Assembly: GCF_024693525.1 (NCBI RefSeq)
Contig: NZ_JAILKR010000075.1
Location: 1-23,819 of the forward strand
Length of the DNA stretch: 23,819 nucleotides
DNA from: Selenomonas sp.
GTDB taxonomy: Bacteria > Bacillota_C > Negativicutes > Selenomonadales > Selenomonadaceae
Direction: 5' to 3'
Within the stretch, counting starts at the first letter, position 1; the number at the start of each line of letters is the position of its first letter. Shown in pieces: positions 8,526-15,549 of this stretch. The translations under genes and the position numbers were made by a program. The notes under the pieces were generated by a model, which saw only the letters and a program-made list of their open reading frames with translations, was not told where the DNA came from and ran no database searches.

Positions 8526-9691
8526 TCTTTGTTTTCTCTTCCTCCACCGTTATTGCCACCATTGCCCTTCTCACGGCTGCCCCGTGGACGGCGGTCGCGG
8601 CGCTGGCGATTGCCGCCTTCCCGGTTCTGTTTCTCATGCTCTCCCCGTGGACGGCGGCGATTATGGGAATTGCCACCGCGATGGTCTTTGTTTTCCCGGC
8701 CGTCACGGTTGTCCCGCCGGCCATCGTCCTTGCGTTTCTCCCGCGGACGGCGGTTGCGTTCACGGCGCGGACGCTCCTGCTGTTCCAGCTGCTTGCCGCT
8801 GTCTTCCGCTACCTCCGGTGCCGCGATGATTTCCTCATGGGGAACCTCGAAGCCCTCCATCATATCGCTGTCATCATCCTTCTCGATGACATCTTCCCAG
8901 GAAGCGACAATCGTGCGGCTGTTATCCAGCAGGATAGTCGCCGTGCGGCGCTGCTGATTGAGGGAGATGACCTTACCCTCCCCTTCCAGGGACACCACCC
9001 GGCTGCCCTGGGTCGGTGCCAGCACCTTCTTAGGCTTCTTGTGACAATTCTCGCAATAACAGTCATTTTCATATTTGAGGCAGCACATCAGGCGGCCGCA
9101 AATCCCCGAAATCTTGGTGGGATTTAGGGAGAGATTCTGCTCTTTGGCCATGCGGATGGAAACCGGCTCAAAGTCCCCCAGGAACGACGCACAGCAGAGG
9201 GGGCGCCCACAGCAGCCAATTCCGCCCATGAGTTTTGCCTCATCGCGAACGCCAATCTGGCGAAGTTCGATGCGGGTACGGAATACCGAGGCCAAGTCCT
9301 TGACCAGGTTGCGGAAGTCGATGCGGCCATCGGCCGTAAAGTAGAAGATAATCTTGTTCATGTCGAAGGTATACTCCACTTCGACCAGCTTCATGGGCAG
9401 TTTGTGTTCCTGAATCTTTTTCTCACAAATGCCAAAAGCATCTTTCTCCCGTTTCTTGTTATCCTCCAGACGCTGAAGGTCGGAAGCATTGGCTATCCGA
9501 TGGACAATCTTCAACGGCTGCATGACTTCGCTGTCCTCTACCTCCCGAGGGCCAAGGACCGTCAGCCCGCACTCCATACCGCGGGCAGTCTCGACGATAA
9601 CGCGCTGCCCGGCCTCAATCTCCAGATTGCCCGGGCCAAAATAATATATCTTTCCCGCTTTTTTAAAGCGGACTCCGATGATTTTCTGCAA
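8522..9691 (-). CDS. ricT: RicT/YaaT PSP1-domain protein with a long basic tail
   Basis: The PSP1 domain takes up about residues 1-220. It is cysteine-rich: C160 and C161 in GCCGRPLCC, C166 and C167, then C198, C203 and C204 in CGRLMCC, followed by C211, C213 and C216. In B. subtilis RicT forms the Y-complex with RicA and RicF, binds iron-sulfur clusters and steers RNase Y cleavage of mRNA. The last 88 residues (302-389) are low-complexity, rich in Arg, Gly, Asn and Asp, with RRPRG occurring repeatedly; this looks like a disordered RNA-binding tail. The start is a TTG at 9691, supported by AGGAGG six bases away. It lies 19 bases after holB and overlaps trmN6. The yabA gene, which follows it in Bacillus, is missing. 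Confidence 0.94.
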   Translation of the reverse strand: MQKIIGVRFKKAGKIYYFGPGNLEIEAGQRVIVETARGMECGLTVLGPREVEDSEVMQPLKIVHRIANASDLQRLEDNKKREKDAFGICEKKIQEHKLPMKLVEVEYTFDMNKIIFYFTADGRIDFRNLVKDLASVFRTRIELRQIGVRDEAKLMGGIGCCGRPLCCASFLGDFEPVSIRMAKEQNLSLNPTKISGICGRLMCCLKYENDCYCENCHKKPKKVLAPTQGSRVVSLEGEGKVISLNQQRRTATILLDNSRTIVASWEDVIEKDDDSDMMEGFEVPHEEIIAAPEVAEDSGKQLEQQERPRRERNRRPREKRKDDGRRDNRDGRENKDHRGGNSHNRRRPRGEHEKQNREGGNRQRRDRRPRGSREKGNGGNNGGGRENKE

Positions 9692-9710
9692 AATTATCCT
9701 CCTACAACCT

Positions 9711-10709
9711 TTATGTCAAATCGCGTATACGCAATAAAAAACCTTCCATCTGCAACCGCAGGTTTACATTTGCCTGCAAACGACGCTGCATTTCCCGAAC
9801 CTCCCGCAACATCGCAAATATCTTCTGCTCCGGGAACCGCGGCAAAAGCTGAGCCAGCTTTACGCGGCAATCCTGATGGTACAAAAGCGGGCTCGCCCCA
9901 TCCTCATACAGTACCAGCATGTCGCGAAGCAGCATATTAAAATACAGGAACCACTCCACGAGTTTTTCCCGTTCCCAATCGCCTTTTTCCTTGGCCAGCT
10001 GCCAAATTTTATCCATATCCATATCATCCAGCTTGGACAGCACGGACAGGGCATCGTTGCGAAGGGCCAACCCGCCATTTTCGAAGAGGGTTACAGCCCG
10101 TCCAAGGCTCCCATCCGCCAAAGCGGAAAGCTCAGCTGCATCTTCTGCCGGAACGCCGCGCTCCTGCAGGGCAGCCGTCATCGCCTCCAACGGAAGCATG
10201 CCAAAGGCTACCGGCATACAGCGGGAAACGATGGTATCCAGCAGAGAACTTCGCGCACTAGTAACCAGAATGAAGGTAACCTGACCTTCCGGCTCCTCCA
10301 AAGTCTTCAAAAGGCTGTTGGCAGCCGCTTCGTTCATACACTCCACTTCATCGATGAGCACCACCCGGCTCTTTGCCATAACCGGATAACGGGAAGCCAC
10401 AGTCTGCATCTCGCGAATCTGTTCAATACGAATAACCTTGGCGGACTTACCCCGGACTTCCGGCAGCACCTCGTAATAATCAGGATGACTGGCAATCCGC
10501 ATCGACTGGCAGGATTCACAATGACCACAGGGGCCATCTTCCTCCCCGCAGAGAATGGCTGCTGCCAGCATCCGCCCCAGCATTTTCTTGCCGATACCAT
10601 CGGGACCAGTGAATAGCAGGGCATGGGGCAGACGGCCTTCCTGCAGCATGGTCCGCAGCTCACACTTTTGCTTCTCATGCCCGATAATCTTATTCCAATT
10701 GAGTTCCAT
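9711..10709 (-). CDS. holB: DNA polymerase III delta-prime subunit
   Basis: The protein (332 aa) is the clamp-loader subunit that, with delta and tau/gamma, places the beta clamp on DNA. It has the AAA+ layout: a P-loop-like segment GPDGIGKKML (the Ser/Thr after GK is replaced by Lys, in keeping with the non-hydrolysing role of this subunit), a zinc module CGHCESC, and the Walker-B-like stretch LIDEVECMNEAAANSLLK. The arginine-finger region appears in VTSARSSLLDTIVSRC. The start codon shares one base with the yaaR stop (TAATG), so the two are coupled. Confidence 0.95.
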   Translation of the reverse strand: MELNWNKIIGHEKQKCELRTMLQEGRLPHALLFTGPDGIGKKMLGRMLAAAILCGEEDGPCGHCESCQSMRIASHPDYYEVLPEVRGKSAKVIRIEQIREMQTVASRYPVMAKSRVVLIDEVECMNEAAANSLLKTLEEPEGQVTFILVTSARSSLLDTIVSRCMPVAFGMLPLEAMTAALQERGVPAEDAAELSALADGSLGRAVTLFENGGLALRNDALSVLSKLDDMDMDKIWQLAKEKGDWEREKLVEWFLYFNMLLRDMLVLYEDGASPLLYHQDCRVKLAQLLPRFPEQKIFAMLREVREMQRRLQANVNLRLQMEGFLLRIRDLT

Positions 10710-11164
10710 TACATGTAAAGGTCCACGAGCATCCCGCGGATGGCGTCATGACTGGCCACAATATCCAGCTGGCTGGCCTGGCCCAGGCGAATTTTCTCTG
10801 CCATCTCCTCCAACCGTTTGTCAATCTTGCGAACAGTGGTATACACCTTCTGCCGTCCCATGCGGTCCCAGCCGGCCTGGGTATGGAGCTCATACATATG
10901 GTTGACCGCTTCCCCCACAAAGTTCTTGATGAGCGTGCGATAAGACTTCAGCTCATCATAGGTTGGCGTCTTGGAAAGTCGAGCCCCCTGCTCATCAATC
11001 TGCCGCAACAGCTTGTCCAGCTGTTCCGTTGTCACCGCTTCTTCCTGATTGCGCAGTTCCGTGCTAAAATCGGTATCCATATCCCGGACCCGCTCATCCT
11101 CGCTGCTGCGGCTCACGGAGATGGAGGGCCCTTTTGTCGTCATGTTATCTATTTTCATCGGCAT
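10709..11164 (-). CDS. yaaR: YaaR-family (DUF327) protein
   Basis: The protein (151 aa, usual family length) is mostly helical and charged, with no signal peptide. The conserved core runs from about 60 to 150, including TYDELKSYRTLIKNFVGEA and a GWDRMGRQKVY segment. The function of the family is not known; it is found beside holB in many Bacillota. AGGTGA lies six bases before the ATG at 11164; a second in-frame ATG follows two codons later. It is the first gene of the yaaR-holB-ricT-trmN6-rsmI unit. Confidence 0.9.
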   Translation of the reverse strand: MPMKIDNMTTKGPSISVSRSSEDERVRDMDTDFSTELRNQEEAVTTEQLDKLLRQIDEQGARLSKTPTYDELKSYRTLIKNFVGEAVNHMYELHTQAGWDRMGRQKVYTTVRKIDKRLEEMAEKIRLGQASQLDIVASHDAIRGMLVDLYM

Positions 11165-11236
11165 AATGTATCACCTGCTTTTCGTTTCCATGAATATGTC
11201 CTAAAGCGTATACTTGTCCATAATTTCCTATTATTG

Positions 11237-11265
11237 ATTATACCGTTTCATCTGGCAATATGCAA
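11237..11265 (-). promoter_or_regulatory. Promoter of the yaaR-rsmI operon
   Basis: The minus strand reads TTGCAT (11260-11265), a 17-base spacer and TATAAT (11237-11242). It lies about 70 bases upstream of yaaR and just after the terminator of the preceding gene. Confidence 0.7.
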
Positions 11266-11270
11266 TATAA

Positions 11271-11300
11271 AGAAAAGGCCGTCAGGCCTCTGCCTGACGG
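11271..11300 (-). terminator. Terminator after the small secreted protein gene
   Basis: A perfect 9-bp stem (11279-11287 with 11292-11300, arms CCGTCAGGC and GCCTGACGG) with a four-base loop is followed on the minus strand by CTTTTCTTT. It starts 20 bases after the stop codon. Confidence 0.9.
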
Positions 11301-11319
11301 TCAAAACCGGCATTCCGGA

Positions 11320-11658
11320 TTATTTGCTTTTATGGGGATTATGCGCCTCGTATTCATCTTTGATGCCTTCGATGATTTTATCGTGGCGCTCCTGCTCCTG
11401 CCGCAGCTGACGATCGTACTCTTTCTCGCCAATCTGTCCATTGCGTTTCTGATATCTGAGCGCGCGGACATTCTGCTTATGGGTCATCTCTTCTTCGTTG
11501 ATACGATGACTATATTTATTGCTGGTTCCATCTTCGAAGGTCTGCTGTGCATGATGACGATGGGCTTCTGAAACCCCCGACAGCGATACCGTAGCGATAC
11601 CGAATCCCATCATGCCAACCATTGCCAATGCGGTAACATTTTTTTTATTCCATTTCAT
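11320..11658 (-). CDS. Small secreted, highly charged protein
   Basis: I do not recognise a family. The protein (112 aa) has a clear Sec signal peptide: KK near the N-terminus, a hydrophobic stretch with ALAMVGMMGFGIATV, and a probable cut after VSEA (about residue 32). The mature part is about 80 residues, without cysteine, rich in His (HRHH, HNPHK), Lys, Arg, Glu and Gln, and is likely helical. A segment near 75-90 (RNGQIGEKEYDRQLR) resembles the short helical-hairpin repeats seen in SHOCT-like sequences. In a diderm it should be periplasmic or exported. AAGGAG lies eight bases before the ATG, and it is a single-gene unit with its own terminator. A periplasmic chaperone or metal-binding role is possible but not shown. 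Confidence 0.8.
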   Translation of the reverse strand: MKWNKKNVTALAMVGMMGFGIATVSLSGVSEAHRHHAQQTFEDGTSNKYSHRINEEEMTHKQNVRALRYQKRNGQIGEKEYDRQLRQEQERHDKIIEGIKDEYEAHNPHKSK

Positions 11659-11817
11659 GTTTATGACTCCTTTACCTCAAATTATTTATCTCGGGGTATT
11701 TCCCTTCCTTGATTTAAAGTATAGGAATCTAGAATTGGAGCTTCCTTAAATGAATATGATGGTTTTCCTTATATTTTCCTTATAATACCATTAACAAAGA
11801 AAATCCAGCCGGCAGCA

Positions 11818-12621
11818 TCAGCACAGGCCCTCATCCAACAGTTGCTGAATCTTATCCATAACCCCAGCTTCAGCATTACTCTTGGCCTTGAAGCGAGCAA
11901 CGTCCTTGATAGCCGGATAGGCGTTAGCCATCGCATAGCTGTAATAAACAGACTCCAGCATCTCTTTATCATTCATATAATCGCCGAAAGCCGCGCATTC
12001 CTCTGGCAAAAGGCCGAGACGTTCCTGAATCTTGCGCACAGCCATGCCCTTATTGGCCCCTCGATTGGTGATATCCACCCAAAAGGCGCTTGCCAGTACC
12101 ACCTGCATGGAATCGGCATAATGCGCTAGCAGCGGAAAAATCTTCGTATCCGCATCCCCCGCAGCTGTGAAAAAGGAAATCTTGATGGGATCATCCTCAA
12201 CGGTTTCAAAGCAATCCACCAATTCGATTTCGCTGAAGTATTTCATGAACTCATCCATATAGGTTTCCGGATGCTTGTCCTTGAGCAGGTAAACTTTCTT
12301 CTTACCGCAGAATACGTTATAGATATCCGGCTGGTCATTCATGCTGTTAACAATTTCCAGGGCCATATCCCGATCGATGACATCCGAGAAAAGCTCCTGG
12401 CCGTGCTGACGAACCATCGTGCCATTATCGCTGACAAAGAGAAACGTGTCGGCATATTTCCGGAAGCTGTCCACTAAAGAATGATACTGGCGACCGCTGG
12501 CCGGCGCAAACATGACCCCGCGATCATGAAGTTTTTCCATCATTGCATCAAACTCTGCCGGCAAACGGCCCGCTTCATCCAAAAGAGTACCATCCATATC
12601 CGACAAAATTAATTTAATCAT
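11818..12621 (-). CDS. Cof-type HAD-IIB family phosphatase
   Basis: The protein (267 aa) is a soluble haloacid-dehalogenase-fold hydrolase that should remove phosphate from small molecules such as sugar phosphates or flavin precursors. Motif I is LSDMDGTLLDE (nucleophile D8, acid/base D10), motif II is in APASGRQY, the lysine of motif III is in RGANKGMAV, and motif IV is FGDYMNDKEML. The C2B cap lies between motifs II and III. The ATG at 12621 is chosen because GAGGAA lies six bases upstream; the frame extends to a TTG at 12651 without support. The substrate cannot be told from sequence. Confidence 0.93.
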   Translation of the reverse strand: MIKLILSDMDGTLLDEAGRLPAEFDAMMEKLHDRGVMFAPASGRQYHSLVDSFRKYADTFLFVSDNGTMVRQHGQELFSDVIDRDMALEIVNSMNDQPDIYNVFCGKKKVYLLKDKHPETYMDEFMKYFSEIELVDCFETVEDDPIKISFFTAAGDADTKIFPLLAHYADSMQVVLASAFWVDITNRGANKGMAVRKIQERLGLLPEECAAFGDYMNDKEMLESVYYSYAMANAYPAIKDVARFKAKSNAEAGVMDKIQQLLDEGLC

Positions 12622-12682
12622 TGCACGTTCCTCATTTCCAGAATTACCCAAGATTCGTTATTTCATTCAAAAGCTAGTATTG

Positions 12683-12691
12683 ATTTTACCA
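12683..12691 (-). promoter_or_regulatory. Possible extended -10 promoter for the HAD phosphatase gene
   Basis: The minus strand reads TGGTAAAAT, a TGn extension followed by TAAAAT, about 60 bases before the start codon. No good -35 box is visible. Confidence 0.35.
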
Positions 12692-12719
12692 TAAACATGC
12701 AAGGTTCGTCTAATGCCGG

Positions 12720-13598
12720 TTACACGTCTTTCTCCCGCAGGAAACGTAAAGCAGCCAGCCCCGCCTCAGCCCCCTGATAAACGGCTTTTGCCACCTGCCG
12801 TAAACCGCTGGTGCAATCACCAGCGGCAAATATTCCAGGGATATTGGTCGCCATATGTTCATCCACCTTAATGGCATTTCCTTCCAGCATGATCCCCATC
12901 TTTCGGGCTAGTTCAGTACTACCGGCAACCCCCACCGCCAAAAATACACCGTCGACAGGCAGAACGGAACCATCCTGAAAGCGCACCTGCTGCACCCGGC
13001 CGCTGCCTTCCAACGCGGAAAGCTTCGCCGTCTTGATGACCACTGACTCCGGAAAGCTGCAGCCAGGTTCTTCCCCATTGGTCAGCAATGTAACCTGAGC
13101 CGCATGGGGAAGCAAAGCTGAGGCCTCATGGAGGGCATATTCGCCAGCACCGATAACAGCTACTTTCTTCTGGCGATAGAAAAAGGCATCGCAAATGGCA
13201 CAATAGCTGACACCTTTGCCCTCAAATTCGCGGATACCAGGAACTGGCAGGGTTTTATGAGCTGCCCCAGCAGCCAGGATGACGATGTCCGCGTCGTATT
13301 TCTCTTGCTTGGTTTCCACCTGGAACCCATGAAAATCCTCCGCAAAAGTCACCGCCACCACATCATCTTCAATAAACTCCACTCCGATGCGCTTAGCCCC
13401 CTGGATGCCACGCTGAAAAAGCTCAGCTCCACTTACCGGTTCAGCCAATCCATAGTAATTTTCAATCAAGTGTGCTTTGGTAAGACTACCGGTATCCTTG
13501 CCACTGGAAACCACCGTTACTTCAGCGCCTCCCCGGCGTGCATAAAGAGCTGCCGATACGCCGGCAGGCCCGGCTCCAATGATAACAACCTTTGCCAT
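12720..13598 (-). CDS. Thioredoxin-reductase-like FAD-dependent oxidoreductase
   Basis: The protein (292 aa) has the two-dinucleotide-domain layout of low-molecular-weight thioredoxin reductase. FAD is bound through GAGPAG (8-13) and the C-terminal GIFAAGDCTSGLRQ. A redox-active pair, C133 and C136 in SYCAICDAFF, is in the family position (usually CATCDG). The second nucleotide site reads VIGAGEYALHEA in place of the common GGGDSAVEEA, and the HRRxxxR-type motif that binds the NADPH phosphate is absent (LLTNGEEPG stands there). So it may use NADH, ferredoxin or another donor, or reduce a partner other than thioredoxin. The ATG at 13598 is chosen because AGGGGG lies eight bases upstream; the longer frame starts at 13616. 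It is a single gene after the mfr terminator. Confidence 0.87.
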   Translation of the reverse strand: MAKVVIIGAGPAGVSAALYARRGGAEVTVVSSGKDTGSLTKAHLIENYYGLAEPVSGAELFQRGIQGAKRIGVEFIEDDVVAVTFAEDFHGFQVETKQEKYDADIVILAAGAAHKTLPVPGIREFEGKGVSYCAICDAFFYRQKKVAVIGAGEYALHEASALLPHAAQVTLLTNGEEPGCSFPESVVIKTAKLSALEGSGRVQQVRFQDGSVLPVDGVFLAVGVAGSTELARKMGIMLEGNAIKVDEHMATNIPGIFAAGDCTSGLRQVAKAVYQGAEAGLAALRFLREKDV

Positions 13599-13629
13599 CC
13601 CCAATACCCCCTGCATTTTTCTTCAGTAT

Positions 13630-13674
13630 AACACAAAAGTGACAGACTCTTTGTGAGCCTGTCACCTTTGTGTT
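13630..13674 (-). terminator. Long hairpin terminating the mfrABE operon
   Basis: Bases 13630-13645 pair with 13659-13674 in a 16-bp stem with one mismatch. On the minus strand the 3' arm ends CTTTTGTGTT, so the T run is part of the stem. It lies 48 bases after the mfrE stop and also overlaps the region where the promoter of the next gene should be. Confidence 0.75.
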
Positions 13675-13721
13675 GTGATGTGTGTGTTTATCTAAATTTT
13701 AGGAAAGGGTACGCGTATTTA

Positions 13722-14588
13722 TCAGCCCAGTTTAAGCTTATCCTGTGCAGAGACGTGGCGGTTAAAGCCAACTTCCTCTTTCGTCAGGCCAAGAGCCAGA
13801 CCAACGAGCTGCTGCAGGTGCAGGATAGGAACCTGTGCCTGGGAGTGAACGGCCTCACGGCCTTCCGGCTCGTACATATCGAGCTGCATCTGGCAGAGCG
13901 GGCACGGCGTAACCAGTGCACCAGCGCCAGCGCGGTCAGCACTGTCAACAATCTGCCCCGTAGCCTTGAGCACATCATGCTCAGCAGCCAGCTGGGCATG
14001 GAAGCCGCAGCATTTGCGGTTAGCATCGAACCAAACCGGCTCTGCACCGAGCTTGCGAACGAGGCGTTCCATGTACTCCGGATGCTTGCCGTCACCATGG
14101 TCCATGACCTCCTGCGGACGCAGGATATGGCAGCCATAGTAAGCAGCAACTTTATAACCATTAAGCGGATTTACAATCTTGCCATCCAGTAGTTCCGGAT
14201 GGTCGTCAAGAATCCAAAGGAAATGCGTAACCTGGCTCGTACCTTTATACTCATAGGGATGACCAGACTCCTTGAGAATATTGTTGACCTTCTCACGAAG
14301 TTTCTCATCCTTGTCCAGACGAGCTTTAGCCGTACGGAGCTGCAGCGTGCAGGTATTGCAAACCGTCATGATATCACAGCCCATATTCTCAGCAATGGAA
14401 ATGTTACGGGCATTGACTGCCAATGCCGCCAAATCATCGACACCCTGAGCGTGGGATGCACCACAGCAGGTCCAGTTTGGAATCTCTTCGATTTCAATCT
14501 CGAGCTTCTCGCAAACTTTTTTCAGCGACGTATAAGCTTCAGCAGCAGCGCCTTCGAGGACGCAGCCCGGGAATAATGCGTATTTCAT
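13722..14588 (-). CDS. mfrE: Fumarate reductase subunit E (CCG-domain, heterodisulfide-reductase-B-like)
   Basis: The protein (288 aa) has two cysteine-rich CCG domains. The first has C9 (FPGC), C41-C42 (TCCG), C77 and C80 (CNTC); the second has C153 (YGCH), C193-C194 (KCCGFH), C229 and C232 (CPLC). This is the SdhE/MfrE subunit of non-classical fumarate reductases and succinate:quinone reductases, related to HdrB, and replaces the transmembrane haem subunits of classical enzymes. It probably anchors the complex at the membrane and passes electrons from methylmenaquinol, through clusters of the unusual HdrB kind. The ATG at 14588 is used, with AGGAGG ten bases upstream; a TTG at 14594 is also possible. 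It lies two bases after mfrB and ends the operon. Confidence 0.9.
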   Translation of the reverse strand: MKYALFPGCVLEGAAAEAYTSLKKVCEKLEIEIEEIPNWTCCGASHAQGVDDLAALAVNARNISIAENMGCDIMTVCNTCTLQLRTAKARLDKDEKLREKVNNILKESGHPYEYKGTSQVTHFLWILDDHPELLDGKIVNPLNGYKVAAYYGCHILRPQEVMDHGDGKHPEYMERLVRKLGAEPVWFDANRKCCGFHAQLAAEHDVLKATGQIVDSADRAGAGALVTPCPLCQMQLDMYEPEGREAVHSQAQVPILHLQQLVGLALGLTKEEVGFNRHVSAQDKLKLG

Positions 14589-14590
14589 AA

Positions 14591-15547
14591 TCAATTCTCC
14601 TCCTTCGATGCTGCTTCTGCGTTCTTAACGATTTTACGGATCGTATCGATTTCTTTGTTGACCGGATGGCTGTCCAGCGGATTCATCTTGCCAACGCGCA
14701 TAAGACGCAGAGCCATCGGCGCACGCAGACCGGCGGCGAAGAAGCCCTCCGATTTGATGTTGAGCTTCGACTCGTCCAGCGTACCGGACTCGCTGATATC
14801 CTCATAGATTGCCTTTGCATGGCGGGCACCGACGTTGTCATCGAGGCCCATCTTGAAGGTAGCTTCTTTGAGTTTCTCGATAGCACCAGCCGGGTCGAGG
14901 CCTTTCGGGCATTTTGCCGTGCATTCCTGGCAGTTGAAGCAACGCCAAAGACCAGCATCGACAACAGCCTTGAGGTGCTCTTTCGGATCCTTATCGCGGG
15001 AATCACGGGTGATTTTCGCAGCTTTGACGAAAACGAAAGGATCGAGGAAGTCTTCCTGATTCAGCGCGTTCTTGTTGCACTCAGATACGCAGGAACCGCA
15101 GAGAATGCAGCCGGCGAGTTTCTTGTATTTATTGAAATCTTCCGGAGACTGCTTACAGCCTTCCTCAGCCGAGAATTCATCTTTTGGATGAACCGTCGGT
15201 TTGATTTTCTTGATGCGGGCATATTTCGGATCCCAATCCACAATGAGATCGCGGATAACGCGGAAGTTGCCCAGCGGCTCAATGGTGAGCTCATCCGTAT
15301 CATAGCGTTTCATGAGGTTCTCAACAAGAATCTCACAAGCGAGCTCGGCGTTGCCGTTTACGCGGACAGCACAAGCGCCGCAGATGGAGGAACGGCAGGA
15401 GCAGGTAAACGAAAGGGTCGGATCCTGATGCTCTTTGATCTGCGTCAGGGCCTCAAGTACCGTCATGCCAACCGTAACCGGGAGCGTGTAATCCTGCACC
15501 CATTTTTTATCTTCAACGAAGCGATGGATTCTAAGCTTTACGTCCAT
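14591..15547 (-). CDS. mfrB: Fumarate reductase iron-sulfur subunit with an extra cluster cysteine
   Basis: The protein (318 aa) carries electrons between MfrE and the flavin of MfrA. The N-terminal ferredoxin domain binds 2Fe-2S through C51, C56, C59 and C71 (C49 is extra). The C-terminal domain has C147, C150, C153 and C157 (CILCGSCVSEC), then C203, C206, C209 and C213 (CFNCQECTAKC). The spacing matches E. coli FrdB, but C206 stands where FrdB has Val207, so the usual 3Fe-4S site is expected to hold 4Fe-4S. About 70 residues follow the usual C-terminus of FrdB. The ATG at 15547 is supported by AAAGGAAG, which lies in the end of mfrA; the mfrA stop is two bases upstream. Confidence 0.95.
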   Translation of the reverse strand: MDVKLRIHRFVEDKKWVQDYTLPVTVGMTVLEALTQIKEHQDPTLSFTCSCRSSICGACAVRVNGNAELACEILVENLMKRYDTDELTIEPLGNFRVIRDLIVDWDPKYARIKKIKPTVHPKDEFSAEEGCKQSPEDFNKYKKLAGCILCGSCVSECNKNALNQEDFLDPFVFVKAAKITRDSRDKDPKEHLKAVVDAGLWRCFNCQECTAKCPKGLDPAGAIEKLKEATFKMGLDDNVGARHAKAIYEDISESGTLDESKLNIKSEGFFAAGLRAPMALRLMRVGKMNPLDSHPVNKEIDTIRKIVKNAEAASKEEN

Positions 15548-15549
15548 GA

